Program-made: the position numbers and the translations under genes | Shown: in pieces, positions 29,742 through 37,841 of the stretch | How positions within the stretch are numbered: position 1 is the stretch's first letter | Layout of the letters: each line of letters opens with the position of its first letter | Notes under the pieces: model-generated | The model's input: the letters and a program-made list of their open reading frames with translations, nothing else | Databases searched by the model: none | Told to the model about the DNA's origin: nothing | Origin: Alphaproteobacteria bacterium | GTDB taxonomy: Bacteria; Pseudomonadota; Alphaproteobacteria; Micropepsales; Micropepsaceae | Reading direction: 5' to 3' | Assembly (NCBI GenBank): GCA_021325375.1 | Contig: JAJPHG010000019.1 | Coordinates: forward strand, 62,001 to 126,000 | Length of the DNA: 64,000 bases

Positions 29742-30374
29742 CTAGACCAGCCCGGCCTTGGCCGCCATGACGGCGGCGTCGGAGCGGCTGCGCGCGCCCA
29801 TCTTGCGGAACACGCCGCGCAGGTGAAGCTTGATCGTGACCTCCGCGAGCTTGAGCTCGCGGCCGATCTCCTTGTTCGAGAGCCCGCGCGCGACCGCGCG
29901 CAGGACCTGCTCTTCGCGCGGCGTCAGAAGGACGAGCCAGTCCGCGCCGGGCTCGGCGCTTTGCTCCGGCGCGTCGCCGCCGAGCAGGATGTCGGTGGGC
30001 ATGCTGGTGCCGCCGGAAAGCAGGAGCTTCACGGCGTGCGCGAGATAATCGCCCGTCGCGGTCTTGGGAATGAAACCGCGCGCGCCGGATCGGAGCGCGG
30101 CGCGGATGTCCGCGCGCTGCGCCGTTCCTGAAATCACGGCGATCGGGATCTGCGGAAAACGTCCGACGAGATCGGCGATCGCATCCACCGACATTCCGGG
30201 CATATGAAAGTCGACGAGGAACAGATCAAATGCGGCGTTCGGCTGCTCCGCCGCTGTCCGCAACTCGTCGAGCGACGACACCTGTTGCACGACCGCTTCG
30301 GGGAAAAGGCGCTGCATCTGCGTGGAAGCGGCATCGCGATACAGCGGATGATCGTCGGCAACCAGGATTCGCAT
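29742..30374 (-). CDS. LuxR/NarL family response regulator
   Basis: RILVADDHPLYRDAA; LVDFHMPGM (intact phospho-Asp); LTPREEQVLRAVARGLSNKEIGRELKLAEVTIKLHL. Confidence 0.92.
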   Translation of the reverse strand: MRILVADDHPLYRDAASTQMQRLFPEAVVQQVSSLDELRTAAEQPNAAFDLFLVDFHMPGMSVDAIADLVGRFPQIPIAVISGTAQRADIRAALRSGARGFIPKTATGDYLAHAVKLLLSGGTSMPTDILLGGDAPEQSAEPGADWLVLLTPREEQVLRAVARGLSNKEIGRELKLAEVTIKLHLRGVFRKMGARSRSDAAVMAAKAGLV

Positions 30375-30452
30375 GCCAGCCCAATGCCAATTCGACAACA
30401 TTATAACCCGATGCAGGTGGAAAATGCATCAGCATTGCTGCACACGCTTCCG

Positions 30453-32819
30453 TTACTCCTTGTTTCCCTTTTGCATAAGGGCGCGCAGGCCCAGGGCGAT
30501 CTGCCGGGCGTCCACGGGCTTGGCGAAAAATCCGTCGGCTCCGGCCGCGCGGGAGACGGCTTCGTTGGCGCCGTCGCTGTATCCCGTGCACAATATGGCC
30601 TTGATCGCGGGCCTGATCTCCTTGATCCGGCGGATCAGATCGAGCCCGCGCAGACCCGGCATGACCTGATCGGTGATGACGACGTCGAACGCATAAGGAT
30701 CCTCGGAAATCGCGGCCAGCGCCTCGAGCGGGTCGTTGACGCCCACCGTCTCGTACCCCAGCCGTTCCAAGCCGATCGCGAGCATGTCCGCCATGTCGCG
30801 CTCGTCGTCGACGATCAGGATACGCTCGTTGCCGCGAAGATCCTGCGGTGCGTTCGGCGCGTGCCCGGCGTCGCCGGCCACTTGGCCCGCCAGGGGGAAA
30901 TAGATCGAAAACACGGTTCCCCGTCCGGCGACCGAGCGCACATGACAGGCGCCTCCCGTGGATTCGACGACCCCATGGACGACGGCAAGGCCAAGTCCCG
31001 TGCCCCGGTGACGGCCCTTCGTGGTGAAGAACGGCTCGAAGATGCGATCGAGGGCGGCGGGAGCGATCCCCTGGCCGTCGTCTTCGACCCGCAACACGCA
31101 ATAGGGGCGCCCCGACTGCACCTCTCCGAACGATCTTTCGTTGGCCGCGTCGGTGCCCTTTTCGATGTTCTCGATCTCGCCGCCTGTTGCCGGCCCGGTC
31201 GCGATCGATATCGTTCCCGCGCCGCCATCGAGCGCGTCGCGCGCGTTGAGGCATAGGTTGGTGACGAGCTGCATGATCTGGACGGAGCTGCCGAACAGCG
31301 GCATCGGGCCCTCGGCGAGCGCCAGGTCGAGCGTCACCAGCGGCGGTATAAGGCCTCCCAGATATTCGCGGTTGCGTTTGAGCAGCAGTCCCAGATCGAC
31401 GACGCCGCGTTCGACCGTCTTGGCGCGGGCGAAGGCCAGGATCTGCTCGACGAGTTCCTTGCCGCGCTCGCAGGCGCCCAGGATCCGCTCGGCAAAGCCA
31501 TGCTCGGCGGATTGAGCCGGGAGATCCTGAGTCAGGAATCCGGCGAAGCCCAGGATCGAGCCCAGGATGTTGTTGAAGTCGTGGGCGACGCCGCCGGCGA
31601 GCTGGCCGATCGCCTCCATCTTGGCGCTTTGCTGAACACGCGCTTCCAGCCGGCGCCGCTCCGAAAGCGCTGCGTTGCGCGCGCTGACGTCGTTGATGCG
31701 CGTGAGGATCCCGCCGCCGGGAAGCCGCAGGCGCTGGATTTCCAGATCGTGCCCATCATGGACGATCTCGTGCATGTCGCTGGCGGTCGTCAGTTCCGTA
31801 TCGGGACGAGGGAACGATCTCATGCCGTCCGCCGCCTTCGCGCTCAGCTCGCGCGCCGCGCGGTTGGCATATTGAAGCGTGCCGTCTTGATCTTCCGCGT
31901 AGATGCCTTCGCTCACCTGCTCCAGCGTGGCAAGCGTCTCGGCATTGCGGCTGGCTGCGAAGAGCAGCGCCACCAGGCTTGCGACGGCGCGTCCGAACGC
32001 GATCTCCTGGGTCGTCCAGTGATGCGGTTGGCGGAATGCGAACGCGACCGCGCCCAAGCCGCGATCGTGCATGAACGTGTCCGCCGCCAGCACGGAGCGA
32101 ATGCCTTGCAGCTCGAGGAACGGCAGGTTCGCGAGAGGAATTGGGGACTCGAAAACGTCGTCCACGGCGACCACGAGGTTTTTGCGCATGGCTTCCACAT
32201 AGCCGGGCGCCTGGTTCACCGGGATGTCCGGCCCGGCGAAATGCCTGGCGCCGGACCGGTCCCAGATATCCATGATCTTGAAGGTCTTCGAGTTCTCGCC
32301 CGCCTGCAGGATGGCGGCGAGGTCGGTCTGAAGCGTCTCGGCGCCGATCTCGACGATGCAGCGGATGCGCTCGCTCTGGGTCTTGTCCGGCAGCAGCGCC
32401 TCGCGGACGATCCTGCCGAGCGCGGCCTGATTGACCTGCAGGACGCGCTCGCGAACGGCGATGTAGTCCTCGAGCTGGAGCCGGCGCAGCAGGATCGCGG
32501 CGACGATCCAGATCTCGGCGATGGCGAAGCCGCGATTGGCCCACATGCCCGCCACCGATATCCCCGCATCAGGAACCAGGAGCGATCCGATCAGCGTCAG
32601 GAATGTCGTGAGCACGGCACAGCCGACGACAAAGCGATTGCCGAAGCGCACGCATAGCGCCACGAGGGCCGCATAGCCCACGCCGTCCACTTCACCGCGC
32701 GGCCGGGAAATGTCGAACAGGAAGAGCCCGGCAATGCCGGCCGCGACGACGATGCCGATAGCGACGTTCAGGGCGCGGGAGTATTTGCGCTCGAAATCTT
32801 CAAGGTCGATTTTCGCCAC
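30453..32819 (-). CDS. Hybrid sensor histidine kinase (TM, GAF/PAS-like, HisKA, HATPase, REC)
   Basis: GGVAHDFNNILGSILGFAGFL; DDGQGIAPAALDRIFEPFFTTK; C-terminal REC with DVVITDQVMPGLRG. Confidence 0.92.
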   Translation of the reverse strand: MAKIDLEDFERKYSRALNVAIGIVVAAGIAGLFLFDISRPRGEVDGVGYAALVALCVRFGNRFVVGCAVLTTFLTLIGSLLVPDAGISVAGMWANRGFAIAEIWIVAAILLRRLQLEDYIAVRERVLQVNQAALGRIVREALLPDKTQSERIRCIVEIGAETLQTDLAAILQAGENSKTFKIMDIWDRSGARHFAGPDIPVNQAPGYVEAMRKNLVVAVDDVFESPIPLANLPFLELQGIRSVLAADTFMHDRGLGAVAFAFRQPHHWTTQEIAFGRAVASLVALLFAASRNAETLATLEQVSEGIYAEDQDGTLQYANRAARELSAKAADGMRSFPRPDTELTTASDMHEIVHDGHDLEIQRLRLPGGGILTRINDVSARNAALSERRRLEARVQQSAKMEAIGQLAGGVAHDFNNILGSILGFAGFLTQDLPAQSAEHGFAERILGACERGKELVEQILAFARAKTVERGVVDLGLLLKRNREYLGGLIPPLVTLDLALAEGPMPLFGSSVQIMQLVTNLCLNARDALDGGAGTISIATGPATGGEIENIEKGTDAANERSFGEVQSGRPYCVLRVEDDGQGIAPAALDRIFEPFFTTKGRHRGTGLGLAVVHGVVESTGGACHVRSVAGRGTVFSIYFPLAGQVAGDAGHAPNAPQDLRGNERILIVDDERDMADMLAIGLERLGYETVGVNDPLEALAAISEDPYAFDVVITDQVMPGLRGLDLIRRIKEIRPAIKAILCTGYSDGANEAVSRAAGADGFFAKPVDARQIALGLRALMQKGNKE

Positions 32820-32891
32820 GCTCGATTCGCCCCCGGTTCTTTCCCGCCAGTATAGCCGTTATCGCATGGTGGTGCTCTCGGCCCGCGGTTC

Positions 32892-33341
32892 CTAGCCGAC
32901 CTGCACGCGCAAGAGCTCGCCGATGCTGTTGAAGAAGACCCGTGGCGTCAGCGGCTGGGTGAAGACCTTGGCCGCGCCCAGCGCCGCCGCGCCGCGCATG
33001 TAGATTTCGTCGATCTCGCTCATTCCCGGGACCACGGCAATGATGGGCAGGCCGGGTGCCGTTTTGCGCAACGTTCGGAGCAACTCGAACCCATCCATGC
33101 CCGTCATCAGCATGGCGCAGACGAGAAGGTCGATCCCGCCGCAGCGGATTCGTTCCAGCGCTTCTTCGCCGGTTTCCGCCAGGACCACCGAAAAGCCCCG
33201 GCTCGTGAGCAGATCCGCCGTGATGGCGCGCTGAAGGGCGTTGCTTTCGGCAACGAGGGCCGTGTGACCCGATCCGTCAGCGGTGCGCAATTCGCCGCTG
33301 GGCGTGGACTCTTCCGTCGACAGCATGTGGCTCGGCTCCAT
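32892..33341 (-). CDS. Degenerate (pseudo-)receiver domain protein
   Basis: Receiver fold motifs, but DLLVCAMLMTGMDG has Ala at the phospho-Asp position, and AES and FTQP replace the acidic pair and Lys. Confidence 0.8.
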   Translation of the reverse strand: MEPSHMLSTEESTPSGELRTADGSGHTALVAESNALQRAITADLLTSRGFSVVLAETGEEALERIRCGGIDLLVCAMLMTGMDGFELLRTLRKTAPGLPIIAVVPGMSEIDEIYMRGAAALGAAKVFTQPLTPRVFFNSIGELLRVQVG

Positions 33342-33418
33342 CCCGCAGCACGCACGGAGGTTTCACCTCGTCATAGGCGACGAGACGGCGAATGTCCCGA
33401 GGGCATCGGAATAGCGGC

Positions 33419-33436
33419 CCTATACGGAAGTATGGG
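33419..33436. promoter_or_regulatory. Second copy of the CTATACGGAAGTAT site, upstream of the pseudo-receiver gene
   Basis: CCTATACGGAAGTATGGG; shares an exact 14-mer with 29709-29722 at the same distance from the downstream start codon. Confidence 0.55.
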
Positions 33437-33442
33437 CGGCGT

Positions 33443-34501
33443 CTAAGCGCGCAACTCCGACAGCATGGGCGCGGTGTCCTTTATGGCGCGAATGCGGTCG
33501 ATGCCCTGGCGCATGTCCGACATGATGAACTCGGCGCGCCGCATCGGCCCGCTCGCGGCGGGGGTGGGAAACAGGCGCCGCCAGGCGTCCATCTTCACGC
33601 TCAGCGCGCAGAGCACGCCGCCGATCGACACGTGATAGCTCTTGATCAGCGTCTCGATCTTGCGGAACCGCTCCGCGGTCAGGTCGTGCCACATGTCGTT
33701 GGTGCTGCGCTCGAAGCTTTCCAGCCGTCCGGTGACGTTGGCGGTCAGCGCATTGATGGTCTGCTCGACGAAGTCGAGGGTCTTCATCATGTTGACGTCC
33801 TGCTTGAGCTGGTGGTTGGTGCGGATGTCGTGCGTGCACTCCAGAAAGGACTGTATCGGCGGCAGGATCTGGTCGAGGCATTGGCGGTAGTAGGACAGCG
33901 ACATGAAAATGTCGGCATAGTCCTCCAGGAAATTCGGGATCGCGGGGATGGCGATGCCCAGCTTCTCCGCCATGCGCGAAAGGCGCTCGCGCACCGTGTC
34001 GGCGGGGCAATGGCGCATCAGCCCGACGAGATCGGTGAAGCCGCCGACGCTGGCATCCGTGCCGAAGATCTCGGCGACCAGCGGCTGGGTGAAGGTCGAC
34101 ATGTAGGCGCTGAGCGAGGCGATCTTCCCTTCCGAGAGCTTGAGCGCGGACGTGTCGGTGATGGCGATGCCGCCGCCGCGCAGCAGGATCCTGAGGCTGT
34201 AGACGTCGAAACTGGGAAGCAGGGAGACGTTGTGCAGCATGACGAGATCGGGATGCTGCGGGTTGCCCTCGAGCCCTACCATCTTCGCCGCGCCCTGGAC
34301 GGTGGTCTGGCCGCTGCCGCCGCCGGGTGTGCAGAAGAATTCCACCATCGTGTCGAGCAGGGGGTTCTTGACCATGCGCGCCCGGCGCAAGGCCGCGTTC
34401 TCGATGGGCAGGATCGAGATCGGCAGGATGTGGAGCGCATCGCGGTCGGCGTCCTCCTGGTCCGCCCCGCATTCCATGGGCGTTGCCGCGAGCGCGCTCA
34501 T
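33443..34501 (-). CDS. Hypothetical protein in chemotaxis operon
   Basis: MSALAATPMECGADQEDADRDALHIL...; 4-bp overlap with the cheZ-like gene; no family recognised. Confidence 0.7.
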   Translation of the reverse strand: MSALAATPMECGADQEDADRDALHILPISILPIENAALRRARMVKNPLLDTMVEFFCTPGGGSGQTTVQGAAKMVGLEGNPQHPDLVMLHNVSLLPSFDVYSLRILLRGGGIAITDTSALKLSEGKIASLSAYMSTFTQPLVAEIFGTDASVGGFTDLVGLMRHCPADTVRERLSRMAEKLGIAIPAIPNFLEDYADIFMSLSYYRQCLDQILPPIQSFLECTHDIRTNHQLKQDVNMMKTLDFVEQTINALTANVTGRLESFERSTNDMWHDLTAERFRKIETLIKSYHVSIGGVLCALSVKMDAWRRLFPTPAASGPMRRAEFIMSDMRQGIDRIRAIKDTAPMLSELRA

Positions 34502-35118
34502 GACGTCGGATCCACGACATCGAACAGCGAGTCGATTTCGCTCTGGGTCGCGGCGTTCCTCGCGAGTTGCGGGCCGTTGAGCAGCGCTTCGTCGCGACTG
34601 GGCGCCGTGCCGCCGTTCGACGCCGCGATCGCGTCGCCGCACGCACGCGTCAGCGCATCGACCCGGCTCTCGATGTGTTGCAGCGCGCGGACCACCTTGG
34701 TGATGCGTTGCCCGGTGATGTCCTGGAACGCGGACGCCTCGTAGATGCGCGTCGCGGCGGCCTGCAACGCCTCGCGCGTCTTGGGATCGGTGCCCATGGC
34801 GACGGCCTCGACGCACTCCGCCGCGCCCATGATCTCGTTGGCGGCGCGCGCGGTCTCGTTGACGATCTCCTCGAGCTCGTCGGCCGTCGAGGAGAACGCC
34901 GAGGCGCCGCCCGGCTTGAGGGTGGCGATTTCCTCTCGCGTCATCCTGATGTGGAACGAGACATATTCGAGCACGCTGACCAGCGGCTGCTTCTTCTCGC
35001 TGCCGAGAGCGTGAAGCTCACGGATCAGGCGGTCGAGATAGATATGCGCGTCGTCGATGCGCAGCGTTTGTCCGGCGCGCTGGGTGCCCCCGTCGGGGAC
35101 GATGATCGCGGCGTTCAT
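34498..35118 (-). CDS. cheZ: Protein phosphatase CheZ
   Basis: ASAFQDITGQRITKVVRALQHIESRV (CheZ DxxxQ motif) and C-terminal QSEIDSLFDVV CheY-binding-like tail. Confidence 0.85.
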   Translation of the reverse strand: MNAAIIVPDGGTQRAGQTLRIDDAHIYLDRLIRELHALGSEKKQPLVSVLEYVSFHIRMTREEIATLKPGGASAFSSTADELEEIVNETARAANEIMGAAECVEAVAMGTDPKTREALQAAATRIYEASAFQDITGQRITKVVRALQHIESRVDALTRACGDAIAASNGGTAPSRDEALLNGPQLARNAATQSEIDSLFDVVDPTS

Positions 35119-35119
35119 T

Positions 35120-35506
35120 TCACTGTCCCCCGAACACGCTGCCGATTTTCGCGCGCAGCGTTTCGGCGTTGAACGGCTTGACGATGTAGTTGGAGACACC
35201 GGCCTGCTTGGCGGCGATCACGTTCTCGGTCTTGCTCTCCGCCGTCACCATGATGAAGGGCGTGCGCCGCAGCTGGGCATCGGCGCGAACATGACGCAGC
35301 AGATCCAGGCCCGTCATCGGCGTCATGTTCCAGTCCGAGATGATGAGGTCGGCGGGATTGCGTTTGAGGATGGCGAGCGCTTCCTCGCCGTCGGTCGCCT
35401 CCTCGACGTTGTTGAAGTCGAGTTGGCGCAGCAGATTGCGCAGGATGCGCAGCATCGTGTTGTAGTCGTCCACGATCATCACCCGCATGTTCTTGTTCAA
35501 GCTCAT
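35120..35506 (-). CDS. cheY: Chemotaxis response regulator CheY
   Basis: MRVMIVDDYNTMLRILRNLLRQLDFNNVEEATDGEEAL; ISDWNMTPMTG; KPFNAETL. Confidence 0.93.
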   Translation of the reverse strand: MSLNKNMRVMIVDDYNTMLRILRNLLRQLDFNNVEEATDGEEALAILKRNPADLIISDWNMTPMTGLDLLRHVRADAQLRRTPFIMVTAESKTENVIAAKQAGVSNYIVKPFNAETLRAKIGSVFGGQ

Positions 35507-35518
35507 CGTCTTCTCCTC

Positions 35519-36376
35519 TCAAACCGCCGCGCGAAGAGGCGGTAATGCCATTGCCCTGCCGGCCGCGGGGGCGGGCGAATAGACGCCGCGAAGTCCCGCG
35601 ACGTCGCCGTATCTGTCGCTGATGCCGAACACCGATTCCGCGCCGCCCAGGATCAGCGCGCCGTCGCGCGCCAATTGCCGGTGGATCGCGTCGAGAACGC
35701 GCGCCTTGGTCGGCAGATCGAAATAGATCAGCACGTTGCGGCACAGAACGACGTCGAACTGGCCGAGCGGCGCCAGGCTTCCCAGCAGATTGAAGAGGCG
35801 GAAATCGACCATGCGGCGCAGCTCGGGCTTGATGCGCCATTGCTCGCCGACCTGCTCGAAATGCTTGACCAGCGAGTGGATGGGAAGTCCGCGCTGAACC
35901 TCGAAAGTCGAGAACGCGCCTTCCTTGGCGCGGGCAACGACGCTGGGCGAGATGTCGGTGCCGACGATCTCGATGCGCCAGGCCGCGAGCGCGGGAAAAT
36001 CGTCGCGCAGCATCATCGCCAGCGAGTAGGCCTCCTGGCCGGTGGAGCAGGCCGCGCTCCAGATGCGCAGATGCTTCTGCGCGGCGCGACGCTCGATCAG
36101 GCCGGGCAGGACCGTCTTTTTCATCGCCTCGAAAGGATGGCGGTCGCGGAAGAAGGAAGTCTCGTTCGTCGTCATCGCGTCTACGACTTCGCCGATCAGC
36201 GCCTCGCATTTTCTCGCACGCATTTGCGCGATGAGTCCGTCGAGCGAGGCGATTTTGTGCTTGCGCGCGATGGGCAGCAGTCGCGTCTCGAAGAGGTAGA
36301 TCTTGTCCGGCGTGACGATCAGGCCGGACCGTTCGCGCAGCAGCGCGGCGATGTAGCTGAAATCCGCGGCGTTCAT
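35519..36376 (-). CDS. cheR: Chemotaxis methyltransferase CheR
   Basis: LRIWSAACSTGQEAYSLAM; FDVVLCRNVLIYFD; 4-bp overlap with cheB. Confidence 0.93.
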   Translation of the reverse strand: MNAADFSYIAALLRERSGLIVTPDKIYLFETRLLPIARKHKIASLDGLIAQMRARKCEALIGEVVDAMTTNETSFFRDRHPFEAMKKTVLPGLIERRAAQKHLRIWSAACSTGQEAYSLAMMLRDDFPALAAWRIEIVGTDISPSVVARAKEGAFSTFEVQRGLPIHSLVKHFEQVGEQWRIKPELRRMVDFRLFNLLGSLAPLGQFDVVLCRNVLIYFDLPTKARVLDAIHRQLARDGALILGGAESVFGISDRYGDVAGLRGVYSPAPAAGRAMALPPLRAAV

Positions 36377-37470
36377 CGACCTGCCTCCGAGAAAAGCGCA
36401 TCCAGCCGCGGCGCGATGGCGGCAAGCGGCAGGACTGCCGTGCACAGGCCTGCCTGCGCGACGGCGCCGGGCATGCCCCACACGACGCTGCTCGCTTCGT
36501 CCTGAGCGAATATCGTGCCGCCGGCGGACGCGATCTCGCGCGCGCCGTCGAGACCGTCGCTGCCCATGCCGGTCAGCATGACGGCCGCGGACTGCGCGCC
36601 GAACGCGCGCGCCACGCTGCGGAAGAGGGGATTGACCGAAGGGCGGCAGAAATTCTCGGGCGGCACCTTTGTCAGGCGCGCCGTGAGCTGGGCGCCGTGG
36701 CGCTCGATTTCGAAATGAAAATCTCCGGGCGCGAGATAGATGCGGCCGGGCAGGACCGGTTCGCCGTGCACGGCCTCGGCGCAGGGCCGTCCGCTCGCAC
36801 GCGCCAAGTGCTGGGCGAGGACGGTGGTGAACGTCGCCGGCATGTGCTGCGCGATCACGATGGGCGCGTCGACCTTCGCCGGGAGCGCTTTCAGGAGCGC
36901 CAGAAGGGCCTGCGGACCGCCGGTCGAGCTGCCGATGGCGAGGATCTTCGGATCGCGTCCGCTTGGGCCGCGCAGCTTGAATGCCTGCGGCTTCGGCGAC
37001 GCGACGCCAGTGGGCGTGCGCGCCGGCGCTGCCGACGAACGAGGCCCGAGAGCCGATATCTTGGCCAGGAGTTCGCGACCGAAATCGTCGCTCGCGTTGA
37101 GCTTGCCGGTGGTGGGTTTGGCGATGTAGTCGGCGGCGCCCAGCGCCAGCGCCTCAAGGCTGATCTCGGCGTTCTTCCGGCTGAGGGTGGAAGCGATCAC
37201 GACGCGCGCGCCCGGATCGGCCGCGCGCAGTTTCGGCAGCGCGGTCAGGCCGTCCATCACCGGCATCTCGATGTCGAGAATGACGACGTCCGGCTTGTGG
37301 CGCGCGATCTGCAGCACCGCCATCTGCCCGTTGCTGCAGGTGGCGGCGATCTCGATCGCCGGATCGCGTTCCAATATCCGCACGATGAAGCCGCGCACGA
37401 CCGCGGAATCGTCCACGACCATCACGCGGATGGCCGGGCGGCGGACGTCCGTGGCGGGCGCGGTGCTCAT
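36373..37470 (-). CDS. cheB: Chemotaxis glutamate methylesterase CheB
   Basis: N-terminal REC; AIGSSTGGPQALLALL, IVIAQHMPATFTTVLAQHL, GMGSDGLDGAREIASAGG. Confidence 0.95.
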   Translation of the reverse strand: MSTAPATDVRRPAIRVMVVDDSAVVRGFIVRILERDPAIEIAATCSNGQMAVLQIARHKPDVVILDIEMPVMDGLTALPKLRAADPGARVVIASTLSRKNAEISLEALALGAADYIAKPTTGKLNASDDFGRELLAKISALGPRSSAAPARTPTGVASPKPQAFKLRGPSGRDPKILAIGSSTGGPQALLALLKALPAKVDAPIVIAQHMPATFTTVLAQHLARASGRPCAEAVHGEPVLPGRIYLAPGDFHFEIERHGAQLTARLTKVPPENFCRPSVNPLFRSVARAFGAQSAAVMLTGMGSDGLDGAREIASAGGTIFAQDEASSVVWGMPGAVAQAGLCTAVLPLAAIAPRLDALFSEAGR

Positions 37471-37841
37471 GCCAGACCGAGCTGCGCGAGCTTGTCGAGA
37501 AGCACGTCGCGGCTGAACGGCTTCATGATGTACTCGTCGGCGCCGGCGGCGAGCGCCTCCTGGATCTTCGCGATCTGGCTTTCCGTCGTGCACATCACGA
37601 CGGCGGGACGCTTGGGCATGTCCAGGGCGCGCAGCACGCGCAGGCAGCTGATGCCGTCCATCACCGGCATGTTCCAATCCAGCATGATGATTTCGGGCGT
37701 ATGCCATTCGCAGTACTCGATGGCGTGCAGCCCCGTCGCCGCTTCGGCAACGTCGAAGCCGAGGTCGCGAAAAAAGCCCGCCATGACGCGCCGGATGGCG
37801 CTGGAATCGTCCACGACGAGACAGATGCGCTTGGTGTTCAC
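37467..37841 (-). CDS. cheY: CheY-like single-domain response regulator (GTG start)
   Basis: ICLVVDDSSAIRRVMAGFFRDLGFDVAEAATG; IIMLDWNMPVMDG; MKPF; overlaps cheA and cheB by 4 bp each. Confidence 0.9.
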   Translation of the reverse strand: MNTKRICLVVDDSSAIRRVMAGFFRDLGFDVAEAATGLHAIEYCEWHTPEIIMLDWNMPVMDGISCLRVLRALDMPKRPAVVMCTTESQIAKIQEALAAGADEYIMKPFSRDVLLDKLAQLGLA

